From the NCBI RefSeq assembly GCF_027744825.2, contig NC_071334.1, forward strand, positions 27,295,937 to 27,359,936: 64,000 bases of DNA, in the 5' to 3' direction. Position numbers and translations under genes: made by a program. Origin of the DNA: Synchiropus splendidus. Taxonomy: Eukaryota; Chordata; Actinopteri; Syngnathiformes; Callionymidae. The number at the start of each line of letters is the position of its first letter. Position 1 is the first letter of the stretch. The notes under the pieces are model-generated. The model had not been told where the DNA came from. It did no database searches and worked only from the letters and a program-made list of their open reading frames with translations. Positions 45,725 through 59,600 of the stretch are shown here, in pieces.

Positions 45725-48700
45725 GTGACTGAGAGTCGGGTCCAGTACGCAGGTCAGTTATTGAGATGGCCGTCTGATTCAAGCAGCACGAGGGGTTTGG
45801 AAGTGTTGGTCAGTGGATGTGTCGCAGGAATGTGAAACTCTTTGGAATGGATGTAGGAGGTCCTTTTCGCTTGTGGTGTGTGTGTGTCTGTGTGCGTGTG
45901 TGTGTTTCACTCAGACTCAAATTGAGGTATATCATCATCCAAAGACGATCAACAACATAAAATAAAAATATACGAATAATAAAAATAAAACAAATGTTTA
46001 TAAGCACCACTCAATAAATAAATAAAACACCAAAAATCTCAATAATTATTATATAATGCACATTTTTCAATGACTATGTAAGGCTGCAAGTATAAGGACA
46101 CCTTGAGTGCAAATTCAGTGTTGAGGATTATAATTCGTATTTTATGTATTGTGGAAGAGAAAGGAAAAAGAAAAGAAAAACCACTGCACAAGATGAGAGG
46201 AAATGAAAGTTCTTAAATGTGCAGCTGCACTTAAAAGGAGACGGGGGAAATACATAGACAAGTATTCAGAACCTTGAGGATTGTTAGATACCAGCGTGAG
46301 CTCTGAGGCTCCCTTGTTCACACAAGGTGGATTTTCTGGAGTAGATTAAACTTAAACAGAGTCACAAATGCTGACTTGACAATAAGCTCAAACATTTATG
46401 GTTTGGTTCTCTCAGCGTCAGCAGCAAAAATCCTGAGGTGCTAATTCAGTCTTCAGGGGTAAAAAAGGCCCACTTTTTCTGGATTTTTCTTTTTTTGTCA
46501 AGAAGGGAGGCAATTTTGGGCCACTAAAAAATCTATCTGGTCCCGGTATGAATGGTGTCTGTCTTCCGGTCAGTGCCTTAAACCTATAGTTCGACCTCCT
46601 CCGAAGCTGCTGTTGGTGAGTTTTGTACACATTATGGACAGAATTTCAATAACTTCATGTTGTCACCAGAGCAGGTTGCAGCCAAGTCTGGAGGCAAACT
46701 CATCTAAATCTTACACCAAACATTCTCACTCAGAAAAAGGCTGAAGGTCCTTTCAAGGTAGGAAGCAGGATCCTTCTGCTTTCCTCAGGAGCCATGGATG
46801 GATCCTCAGATAGATCAGTGCGACATCTCCAGTCTTGAGGAATGACAAAGCTCATGATTGACCAGTTCATGTAAGCTCCTTCTTTTCGCCTTCTGACCTT
46901 AAAAACAAGTGGAGTGATACAAAGGCCTAAACGCTTTCCCCACCAGGATGCGTGGATTCAGTTAAGGTGGTTCAGAACAGAATAGAGGACGTGTTCATAG
47001 GATCGGAGGAGCACTTGAATGATTATATGCTTTGGTTGTCTTGGGATCGCTGCGGTTGCAAAGCAAGAGGACGTTTTGCCTCTTTGCGTAGACTTCACTT
47101 TGGACAACTGATGATGGAATACAAAAAAAAATGCAAGCAAAAGCATTTATTTACCAAAAAATGGACACTAACAAATGCTCCTGTTTTTAATGAGTGTTGA
47201 GAACCTTGGAATTTCAACATATTCATCTCACAAATATAGCAGCAGGGCAAGCTTATCTCCATTCCAGCTGGCCGTGGTCAAGGACAGCAGAGAGGCGGAA
47301 GAAAACAGAGGCCCCGCTGCTGAGCTGCTCAGGAGGAAAGACAAAGTTTCTTTAAAGACAAGTCTTGCGAGGACGTTTACTGAAACATCAGGTCCTTGCA
47401 GCATCTCTCACCTGAGGACGCACGTGCGGGCTGAGAGATGTTTTATCCAGCAAACAGCAACTCTACAGGGACTCGCACACTTCCCTGCATAGATCCATAT
47501 TTCAAAACTGGGCTCAGTGTGTGTGCCAGAGTATTAATGTGTGTCGACTGTCCTAGTTAGACAGAGAGTGGCACTTGGAAAAGATGTTACTGGGATGAAA
47601 GTCGGGGTTAGCAACACAAAGCAAACCAGGTCTTGTAACCTGCTGAATCAATTAAAACCTATTTAAAGGGCATCGCCTTCAATTACTGTGACAACACCTT
47701 GCTTGGTTCAGAGCACAGCATTGTCAGACTACTGAAGTAGTTCCAGCCAGTTTTGTGTCAGCCAACAGGGAATCAGTTGTGCCACGAGCCATCAGAGGAT
47801 CTTGTCTTGTCTTCACTGCAGTTTTATTCAGGGTTTGCTGGTTGCAGCAGACTTCCAGATGGTGATGATGCTCAAATGGCAATGGAAGACTTGCGGTGAC
47901 AAAAAGAAGTCTGCATGTTTAAAGGTTTAGGTAAATGTTTTGAACTCAAACGCAGATTGGCCTGCTAAATTTAGTCCCCATGACAAAGGTTGTGATTACT
48001 ATTTTATTACTAGAAATGAAAAAGTAAAAACAAATTTGAAACTTGGAAACAGTTGAAACTTGTTTCAAAATTTGTACAGTTTCAAAAATGTTCTTATTCC
48101 CCGTAGTTTATGAATCACTGAGCATGGAACGTGGTCTGAATGTCACTCTAGTGTTGGTGGAAGACCTGTCCTCTAAATATCCTTGTAGCCAGTGTAGCTG
48201 ATGCTATTTGCTGTCACACAAACCCTTGACTTCAAATGTTTTAAATTTATGCATTTATTTTTATTAATAAGACTTGGCTGTCTAAATGTGGGTGTGACCA
48301 AAATGAATGTCCATTGGTGTAACACCACTCAAATTCAGCCCTTTTGATAACGCACCCCCTCTCCAAATCTGTTTCGGGAACAACATCCTGCAGAAGAGCA
48401 CACAGGCTTCCTTGTATATTTTGCAAGGCGCTAACCACTGCAGAACACCCTGTGACCATCTGGGTAATTTTATCAGACGCAAAGTAGGCCAGATGGAGAT
48501 CATGTTATGGCGGATCGGTGCACTAATTATAAATATGTGTTTGTGAATGCAGACGAAGTGAGAAGATAAGGGAAAATTAAAAAGAGCGAGGTGGTGGATT
48601 TACAGCAGAGGCCCCAAAAGAAATGGGCGTAAGGACATCAGCTACAGAGCTACAAACCGGACCACAAATGCACTGCAGGCTCACTTGGGTAATATTTTAT

Positions 48701-50605
48701 TTACTCATTAATCTTCAAAACTATTTTTCATAATAAATTTTCCACTTTATGTTCATCAAAGAACCGTAACAATAAAAATAAAAGTAAATACTGTAGAAAA
48801 ATTGTACATATAGAAAATAAACATGGCTAATGAACACATAGATGTAGAGTCCCGTCGGTGGAGACACCTCCTTCATGTTGGATGGCGACACAACAGAGAT
48901 AGAAGGAAAAAGAGGGCGATAGACACCAGGAGAGCAGAGAGGGAAACATATTGAACAAGAGGAAAACAAGAGAAAGTGGGGGATTAAAAGGCCAGTTCAG
49001 CATGGAGAGAGAGGAAGGAACGATTTGAAATGACGCTCAGTTCTTTTACCACGCTTGCCCTCATCCGATCCACATGCAACTGACTGGGTGACTTACTACC
49101 ATTTGGAAGAACTAGAGGGACTGGTCCATGTCACACCGGCGGAGACGTAAACTGGAAACCATCGTTGAGCTTCAAAAGGGCCAAAATGGGGTGCCAAACA
49201 AATGGAGGTCATAAAGCCAGTGACACAAGAGAATGGACTAGCCTACTTATCCGCAACGTAACATTTATTTTGCTCAGTTTTCTTCACCATTAGCTGGTTT
49301 TGGCAATTTTAGTGGACAGAGCAGGAATAGTGGGTGTGGCCTTTGACATGTCAGGCTTCAATATGAGACTGGACCAGTGATTTAGGCACTGCAACTCATC
49401 ACTAGCCCACCACGCCGCCCAGGGACTCTGGCATGCAGCACATTCGAGATGGTCACACTTCATCGATGAGGAACTGAGAGTTGGTTAGTTTTCATCACAT
49501 CCCACAGACTGAAACCCATTCATCTGGAAGATGACAGGTCAAGGACGGTGGTGCGTCAGCGTGGGCTCCATCCAAGTTTCATTGTGGTAGAAATCACACA
49601 GCGTAAGATAATTCACGTGCAATGAGAACACCCCCCTCCCTTTCCCAAAAAGTCATTACTGCCCAAATGTTCTTCTTATTCGTCATTGTCGTAACGGTTA
49701 TGAGAATGTCATTTTCTCCGTTGTCCACTTCTCAATGATGAGGGTGTCTTTGCGTCTGTTGATTTGTGGTTGTACGGTACAGTGTGCGTGCGTGCGTGTG
49801 TGTGTGTGTGTGTGTGTGTAAAACACGTCAGCCATGCGTGACTGGTGTCTGTAGGTAGCATCTGATGTCTCAAGTATCCTGTTCAGGATAGTCCAGCATT
49901 TCCACATGATTCATGAGCAACACACGAGCTCTGTATCAACACAGCCTCCACATTTGATCAACAGCACCTGTCTCAACACTTTGTTTACGTACTGTCTCTA
50001 TGACATCATCCGGGCCGATGCTCTGGGATAGATCACAGGTGTGCTTGTTTATGTGCTGCACTTCATCCCCGGCTCTTCATCAAGTCGCAGAAAGAAAAAG
50101 GCCAAGGCGCTTTGAGGAGACGCCGGTGTTTCACCTTGGTGCTTCTTCTTTTTTGGTGCTCTGTCACTCCTCACTCTGCCGTGTGCTTCTTGTGCACTCT
50201 TCGCTAACCCCTCAGAAGAGGTGTGATTTGTGGCAGGTGAGCTACCAGTCCTCTCACCTGCTTGGCCCCAAAAAATGGTTCATTGCTGAGTTGATCTGGT
50301 GCTTCTTTAAATCGTTGGAATGGTGTTTGTTCATAAAAGGAGCCTCATTGTGATGCGGGGCTCATTGGTAAATACTATACAGTAAAGGGTCCTCGCCCTC
50401 GGGCCAGTTTTTGTGGTCATGTTTGTGCTTGAATAAGTGTGTGCTTGCGATGAATGTGTGTGTAGATGTTGTAGAGTAAACATTAACATCAGCATGTCTC
50501 TGTCCTTTTTGACGTGTGTATTTTTTTGTTGAGAATATACCTATTTATGTACATTAACCATAATATATAAAGGTGTGTTGGTCTGTGCGCCCGATGTCCT
50601 GCACC
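45725..50605. other. fshr-nrxn1 intergenic interval
   Basis: About 4.9 kb from the fshr start (promoter side) to the nrxn1 stop codon; the right part should contain the nrxn1 3' UTR. Short open frames have no family resemblance or splice partners. A GT microsatellite is at 49782-49819. AT-rich throughout, with no RNA gene or intact mobile element recognised. Confidence 0.5.
49782..49819 (+). repeat. (GT/GC)n microsatellite
   Basis: Alternating GT with some GC units, about 38 bp, probably in the nrxn1 3' flank. Confidence 0.92.
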
Positions 50606-53600
50606 TCAGACGTAGTACTCCTTGTCTTTGTTCTTTTTGTTTTTGGAGATCTTGGTGATGCCCAGTGGCTTGTCCTTGGCACTGCCATTGGGCTGCGTGG
50701 CTGAGTTGCTGATGTAGTTGCGGCTCTCGTCCACGTGATAGGAGCCTTCGTCTCGGTTTCGGTACTTGTACATGGCGTAGAGAAGGATGAGGATGCAGAG
50801 GGCAGCCGCTGCCACGATGCCAACCACCATCCCCGTGGTGCTACTGCTTTCCCGCACCACCTCAGATGGACCAGAGAACACCTTGACCTCAGGCAGAGGA
50901 GGGCGTGCTGGAACAGAAGAATCATGATTAAAAAAAAAATGTTGAAATCTTCGATGAAACATCTGAAAGCGAACATGTTGAGACCAGGAGAAGTTTATCA
51001 TTTTCAGATAACCTCTCTTGGCTTGGTGCGTGAGATGTTCTCCTCCTCTGACCACAACCTCTGTCGTGACTGCTTCAGTCCAGTGGGGATTGTGATGCCA
51101 AAAATAAATGAATACTACAGCTGCTGTTTGGTGTGGTTCAGTAATGTCAGTATGATCCTATAAGGAGATCTTTCCTCCACACTATCTCATTCAGAATGTG
51201 TGTGCAGAGACATGATTCATGGTGTGACACAATATGTGAGGAGATCAAATCCCTTGCTGGGCCCAATTCTGATTGGTGGTCCTCCATGTTTTGAGCGTAA
51301 ACTTCCGTCTCAGCAAGATGAAATGTCACCATATGCAGATTCATTTTTGCCTGGACATTTCATTATGTCATAATCATAAATGCACAGGATAGACGTTGGC
51401 ACTGACAGACTATAGACTATAGAGAGTCTTTCAAGACAGTGTGGCTAAGATTGTCTTGCAATGTGAAGTAGTGTGTTCTTGGCTGCACGGGAAAGGAAGC
51501 CATATTGGCCTTTCCATGCTCAGTCAAGGTGCGTCTACTTGAGCTGCTGTCAATGAATGAATGCATGTTCTAAAACACCAATAACTTGCATTTCGATGAA
51601 TACAACTGAGAACTTCATGGTGCCCACAACACACATTATGGACTAACATATGAACGCTGAGAGAAGGGAGAGAACATCTACACGCCTAAACAGTGACAGG
51701 ATCAGCACCTCAGTCGGGAGTGTGAGGTCGCATGGCTTTCAAACTAATGTCTAGTTTTTATTAACAACAGGTTTATTTAAGCTGCTCTAAATGCTTTGGT
51801 AATTGAACAGAATGCAGACATGTCATGGCTAACCTTCCATTTTTGTAGTCTTTGTCACTCATTTCACGACAGAGGTGCGTTTAGAGCAAGGTGGCCATTT
51901 TGTAACTTTAACTTGATATAAAGTTGAGAATTTTTATTTTGATGGCAACCTACGCTATTAGTATCTGAGATTTCATTACTGAAGGAAAAATGACAACAGG
52001 GACTCTATAGAACACTGTCATAAGATACACGTGCACAAAAAACCTGTAGATGAGAGAAAGGGTGATAAGAGAGAGGGAGATTGGGAGAAGTGCAGCACAC
52101 AGTCACATTCACAGCATGACACATTTAAAACCAGTCAACTTGAATGATCAATTATTCTCACCCACAAACGTGGCAAGCTGGGCAACTTGGAAACGGCTGA
52201 ACAGAAACTGCTGTCTGAACGTCATAGATACTTTTATTTCATTTTTTTCACATGCATGCTGAGGCATCAAAACAAACAATAACAAGCCCCAAACCATTTT
52301 AAGAGGCTGTTTTGCGTAATACAGGCCTTTCAAAACCTTTGGCACTGGAACATCAATTGTTATGCTTCAGATGATGCAGCTTGTCTTATGCAACTTGTAG
52401 CATGGTGAGTGGTGGGAGTGCTTCTTGCCAGCGGGCCATTAATAAGAGATGATAATTACAGAATGATAACGCTATGGGCCTTATAGAATTATATTTCAGA
52501 GTTTGACATGCCTGACTCTTATGAATATGTTGGCGACTTAGGGACGATTAACTTCATCATTTATTCATGCTTAGCCTGTTGTTATTATATCTACACACAG
52601 CAGACACAGAGTGTGGAGCGAGCCAGCTGGGAGACGTGGTGCTTCGTCATAATGACTGGTTACACATGAATTTTGCATAAAGCTCTGTGTCGGCAGAATG
52701 GAAGGTTGTAGCTTGCGGCGGATATCTACTGTTATATTATCCTGTAATGTGTAAATCGATTATATCAGGTGGACAAGTGTGGTAGACATGCAGGGTTCAG
52801 CACGATGACAAATAACAGCAAATCCAATTTGAGAAATGATTCACTGAAGTAATTTCCTGCCACTGTGGGAAATAATAGGTAGCTTTAATGAGAGCATGGA
52901 CTTTTCATTTTGAAATATATTTGCACATTTCATCACTGATAAATACCTGGTTGGATGAACATAATTGGAAAGTCTTTGGCACCATCATATATATGCGGAG
53001 TATTTGTTCTTAGTGTTGTGTCACCCTTAGTGCCAGTCATGTTTTCTGGGATTATCTGTTAATTAAATTAATGCAAAAGCAATTTTAGGAGACACTTTTT
53101 ATATGCAAATGTCTGTTAATCACTAGTGCAAATTGATAATTGTGTTTTTTTGGATTATGTTTATTTGTTATTAACTGTTATTGCCGAGAGTTTTTCGTCA
53201 TAGTTTGATAAAAAATAGAATCCATCATGCCCAGAGGAAACAGACAGATGGCTGGTGGTCTCCTCAAACCATGCAGCATCGACAAATAGGCCATAGTTGA
53301 TAGGGTTAATATCTTAAATGTTATTTTGATCGTCATGAATACCTCATAAACCACAGTCACACATAACCACAAGTTTAAATAGTAACAGGAGTCCTCTTTA
53401 TATTCACTAAAGTGAGTGAAAGGTGTGACTTCACAGATCTAAATAGGTTCGAATGCTTCACCTGGCTGCTTGTGAAATGTGAGAATTACATTTGAACGTG
53501 GTGCTAATGAGGTTGGAGGACTCAGTGTTAGTGAGTGTTTTTAGTGAGTAAAAAGTGGAGGCTTATGGTTGGCTCGCTTCTTTGAAGCCTGAAAAGAAAA

Positions 53601-56600
53601 GAAGCGAATGCAAGGATAAATGAAAGATTAATTCCAAAGGAATAAAGGGGAGGAGAAGCAGCAGGGCAAACACAAATGATGAAAACGGAGCGTGGGTAAG
53701 GGAGTTAGGTGATGCCTGGGAACAGGAAGCAAAGTGCAGATAAAAAATTCATCGCAGCTGGATGTGAACTTGAGTGAAAGTGGCAGTTACTTGGGAAACA
53801 AGTCTGTGTTTGAGTGTGCAGCTCTCACCTGAACTGGGGTCACATGGGTCGATGTCTTCATCGTCACTTGGACACTCCGCCGACGCCACCAGCAGGTCAT
53901 CAGCCGACTGCAGGGGGAGATTTGTATGAATTAATGCGCAGAACCAAATGAAGAGCAGCTGCCAAACGGATGCCACACAAGGTTTTAGGGGTGATTATTT
54001 CACAACTGAAGATGATTTTGTTGGATCATTTTATTTTAGATTCCATGACCTACAGTACCTTTGCTTGCCTTCTTTTTGTGAAATCTACACAGATCCCCAG
54101 AGCACATCTCCACTCTTGCTTTGGCAAAGTTGTAATCTAGGAGTCCTCAGAGGAATGAATACCCCTTATTCGCTTGTCTGTTTTCTGCAGTACTTAGAAT
54201 AACAACAATTCTAGATTTCAATCAAATGTCTTCTGTCCAATCGTTTGAACACACACATCGCCCACCTGTGTTCCACGAACACGCTGCCTGTGCCGACCCA
54301 CGTTGGCGGAGTTTTGCCAAAACATTAGCAAGTAGAAAGCAAAAGGATGAGGGAGGAGATGAACAATAGAAAACCCATGGGGATGGTTATCATCTCCTAC
54401 ACTTTGAACTCCAGTTTTTTTCCCACTTCAACACCTCCATCTTGGGTTTTCATTGCAAAGATTGGCAGATTGCTCAGTGAATTAAGAATTCCAGTCAAGC
54501 ACCAAAAACATTTGAAATTATAACACCGCCAAAAGCAAAACTGTCACATCCTCGCATATCTCAAAAACAAAATCCTTTCTTCTTGATCCGCTCCCTACAT
54601 CTCTCTGGAAAAGATGCCCTTTTCCCTCTCTCCGTTCCTGCTCCTTCTGTTGCCATGGCAACTGTATGTTAAGGCTGTTAAAGATGATGTGGAAATAAAA
54701 AAAGGGATTGTGCACCCTCAGTGGGAACCTGTGCATTGATTTAACATTCACTGTGTGTGTAGATGTGTGACTGAAAGAGGGGTGGATAAAAGGATTTTGG
54801 GAGGAGCAGATTGGGAAGAGAAACAAAGAAGAGAAAAAAGAAAGACTTCAAAGTGTTACGGTCTTTACTTAATATCCTGCTAATGTGTTCTGCATATTCA
54901 TAACCTACTGTTTAACAGGGCCCGACTGAAAGCTTTGGCACAAGAGGTGTGTGTGTGTCAGTACACGCCAGGCTGCTCATTGCCAGGACCAAATTAAAAT
55001 TGGATTGTGATGCATTGCAGTGGATGTGAGTACCACTAGAATAAAGGGGAAGGGAGCGAGCGGCAGAGCTGCAAAACACAAGAGCTTTAGACGAGGATTA
55101 CAACCCGACCAGAACACAGTCTGAATAGAGTACTTACAGGTCTATTGTGATGTAGCTGAAGGCGGACAACTTTTAAAGATCATTTAATTTAGCTTTTTGA
55201 ACACGACAGTTTTCATTCAGCGCTCTTATCTGCGGGTGTCCAACCATGAATTAGCAGGCTAATTAACAAAGCAGAGGAATGATACTAATCAGAGTCAGAG
55301 TCAATCAATGGAATAGTCACCCAAAAACTGTCAAAAGTTTCCGCCCCACAAATGAGGCCGACAGCAAAAATCAATACATCAACAATAGAATATATGTTAA
55401 ATGTTTGAGGCGGTACGTGGAAAAAGTCACTGGTGCATTGATTTACTGATGATTTCTACAGCAGGCCAGTTGAAGAGTTGTTCATAGTGACTTATCGATA
55501 GGCCTGTCGATGACACCCAAGAGTAAATGTCTCACTTGGAGTATTCCACTTGTGAAGTGGCATAGTTATTACAATATCAAGTTCCACACTGACCAAAACC
55601 TTGTGAGCAGAGACGCACTACCTGGCATCTGATGGGAAATGTATTGTCATCCTGAGCTATTCTTCCGACTGCACAGTATCTGACTCTGTCCTGACTACAG
55701 CTGCAAAAACACATTCATTTACTGTTGCTTGAGCGGGTCTCTTTCCTCCACTGTCCCGACAATCATTTCTGCCCAGTCGGCTGTCAAATCCTGCTCGGGT
55801 GAACTGAGCCTCTGGAATCCAGCCAGTCGATAAACCTCTGTGCCTTTGCCAGGATCTAAATAACACCAGAGCCAATCAGCCAGCAGGAAGCACATTACCC
55901 CTGACATCCGTCACAGATCAATGTCTGGCTGATGCGCCGCTATTGATTGGGGACACCTTGATGGCTGCGGCTGGAACTAGCCCTGTGTCCTGAGGTCATT
56001 GAAAACAAATACATGTGCATGTGACACAAACACAACCTCTGATCTGCGACATCATCAAAGCCGCTAATTAAAAATAAAAAAAGTACTATTGATGGCACTG
56101 TAGTTGTGGCAGTGATGGTATAAATGAGGGCTCTGGAGTGCAAGGGGGGCCAAACTGCTCCAGATAGGGCTGCAGTGGGTGCGGATCTTTGTCCCAACCA
56201 ATCCCACACAGCTACACCAATCAGGTGTCAGCTGAACTACAGTGTTCGCAGACCTGTTTGGTGAAGTCGTGTGTGCTAGATGGGTTGGAACCAAAACCTC
56301 CATCACTCTTTGAGGACCGGTTTGTACACCCCTGCTATGGAGTATGGTAGTGTAGTCATTCGCAGCATTGCATGTGAGCACTTCAGTAACTCATACTATT
56401 TAAGCAACTTTGATGTAAAGCCCCATTCTGTTGAAATTCATACAATGAAATATATCTTTTGCGAAAAAACCCCAAAGATCATTCGAAATAAAATGAGATG
56501 ATGCATTATAGAGAGTGATACTGTCAGTCCTCTCACACACCCTTTTCTTTAGCTCTCTGTCAAAGACTGCTACAATCACGACGGCAGCCAAATCCATCCA

Positions 56601-59600
56601 GCACAGATGCCACTAGCATTGATGTAGCCCTAAATCACTGAGCTGTACAACGCAGAACAAATGCCCCACGTTTATATTTGACACATTTCATAACAGAAGC
56701 GAGATCCTTCAAAAAGAAAAGTTATGTTGTCTGATACATTTCTCCAAGTAGCATGTTGTAGTGTTTCATTTGACAATAAAGGAATGGATTTTGCTGTTAT
56801 ATTTGAAGCATACATTATTTATTAATGGAATTATTTGACAAAGTTCCTTGTACTAGTCTGCTAATTCAGCTTCAGTATCTGATATCCTCTCTCTACATGA
56901 TAACAGACAAAGGTGTCAATTGCAAGCAGAGTTAACATCCAATTTTCTCCTTCTCCTTGGTTCTGCACCAAGTCTCAGCTGGATTCTTTAGACTCTTGAT
57001 GGAAGCGAGAGCAAAACGAAAAATTCTACAGCAAGGAGACAAGAAGGCATGCACATAAGATTTCTGTTCTTTTGGGTGAACAAAGTAGATGTCCTCATCC
57101 TACTTTGATGGGAGATGCCAGGTCGCTAAATATAAAAAATATAAAGGATGTGCTTTTTGTTTAAGATACTATTAGTGATAACTTGGAACACCAAATAGAG
57201 CAAGTGAAAACATCAGTTTGAATATAAACTGAATCTCTATGTAAACCGCACCAGGATTCGTAGGTGTGCCAAATCTAACGCATGAATATATGGACCCTCT
57301 ATGCAAAAGTTGAAAAACACAGAGCAAATCCACGAAGCCTCTCCACTGCGAAACCCGCCCTCCTTCCACACAGCATGCTAAAAAAAGCAATAGACAGGGA
57401 TACAGAAATATATAGAAACATATTCATGCAGGAAAAAGAAGATGTCTACCTGAGCAGCCGAACAGTGCCAGCGACCGTTAATGCCTCCCTGACCACCTAG
57501 TTCACACATAGTCTCTCCACTTAGTGCTCACACACTTTAGTAGAAGATCCTATTGATTGTTCACAACTGAATTCCACACACACAAGCTCGCACACACTGC
57601 TTCACAACAGCCAAAAGTGCTCCATTAGTCTACTCTCCTGAAGCAAATCCGACTGAAGTTGGCAGGCTGATGGAGAGATCCTGACGAGAAGGGAAAAAGA
57701 GAAGCTAGTTCCACTACTGCAGATGGTGAGATAGACTCATACACCGCCCGTGTTAACAGCCTATCACCAGAGAGATGGTGCGGGAGAGAGAGAGAGAGAG
57801 TTGGAAGAAAAGGAGGGGGCTGATGGGTAAATATGGAAAGATGTAGACAGAGATAGACCAAAGGAGATGGGAAGAAAAAACAAAAACAAGGGAGGAGGAA
57901 GAAAGTGTCCTCAGCGGAGGGCTGCCGAGCGATAGAATAAAAAGCAGGTAGATGGAGATGGAGTGTGAGGTGTTGAGCAAGCGGTGAGGCAGGGATGGAG
58001 GATGGGTGTGAACGAGGGAGAGATGGCAACAGAGCTGATGGAATAATCAGTTGACTATCAGCAAGAAAAACGACACACAGGTACACACACAAAATTTCGG
58101 ACAGACATCCAACATGAAAACCCTCCTGTGTGACTCAAACCAGCCTCTAGCATCAACACCCGCTCCTCTCCTCGCTCAACTGTCATGCATTATTAATCCC
58201 TTCCACTTTTCAACATGAGAGAAAGAAAATAATTAAATAAAGTGTGGACTTCATAACACATTCTGCTGCTGCTGCTGCTGGAGTAGACTCAGGGGGGAAG
58301 TAAAGCAGATCCACTTTAAGACATGCCCAACTTCAGGCGGTGGCATGAATCGATCAATCTCCTTTGAGCCATACCCCTCTCTGCCCCAGTGATGCAATGT
58401 AGTGTAATGTCAAGCCTTTTGTTTTTAGGTTCACCTGCATTTGTGAGAATGCACGTCTATACCAGTTCGTTCATGTGTTTTTGTTAAGGCCAAGTTGGTT
58501 GCCAGGCAACAGACGACGGTTGTGATGGAGAAGACGCCGTGAACGTGAAGAAGGCACTTGAACAGTGAGGAGAGGATTGAACACACACTGCAGTCTGTCG
58601 AGCATATAGGTGCTCTGACCTAGTTCTCACACTGCATCTCATATTTAGCACTGACATCAGCATTGTTGCAGCGCGATCCGTTTAGTTAAAACACTCACAT
58701 TAGCAGGGTGGCGAAGTGTGAAAACTAACCCCTGTGACAGCCCAGTCACACTCTGCTGCCATCCATCCAGCACTCATATCCATTATTGATGCCTGAGGGT
58801 TAGCTCACAGCGCTCTACCTTCTATTATTTATGCCTGAAACAGCTGGTGGTTCATCCACAGAGGACCCATTCTCTACAGGACTCTGCAGGAGCATGGAGT
58901 AGTGGGGTTCTCTATCTCCATGGTAACCTGTATCACTGGTTTTTCAGTGCAGCAGCACTGTTTATGAAACTGCAGAGCACACAGAGACACCTACAAAGAG
59001 ACTCTCAGTTGTGATTTGAACAACAGCGCATAGGAGTCTGATCGTCCATTCTGTGACATTAATATCATCCCTGCAGCCGCAGCAGCTAAAAATATTCATC
59101 CACCACAGTCCTGTGCTTTTATTATGGGGCCCCATCTGTGCAGTTCTCAACAGGCAGGCATATTGTGGAAAAGCTATTAGAGGACCCATTAACACAAACA
59201 ATTCCGCCACTGTAATTCAACGAGTAGGGACCACTTAGAGGAGAATCAGATGTCTAATCCTGCTGGGTGAGAGCAGGAGAAATTCATCTGCTGTTTACAG
59301 ATTTACTGTCTGCAGCAACGTGGCTTCTGACAGTTTTGTTGAGTGTTTTTTTTTTTTTTTTTTTGTATCACAACCATTGAAACTAATTCAATTTCAATCC
59401 TATAAGTTTCTAAAATTACCAACGTTTGCATCTTATTTGTCAGTTGACTGATTGACCGCAATAGTTTTTGGTTGCCAAAAAGAAAATTAGACTGAAACTC
59501 TACTAGGAATCTGGGGGAGAACACCATAATAATAGCAAGGCCATGTTCCGGGTGTGTCAATATGCAAACAAGTAAACAAATCACTGAAACGTCCGTACAT

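Noticed and set aside
46780..46850. Possible further LINE fragment (gatcagtgcgacatctcc)
   Set aside because: Resemblance to a LINE consensus is limited to about 20 bases; too weak to annotate.
57625..58092. 155-codon minus-strand open frame, Ser/Leu/Pro-rich
   Set aside because: Low-complexity product of a polypyrimidine strand in a nrxn1 intron, with no initiator context or homology.
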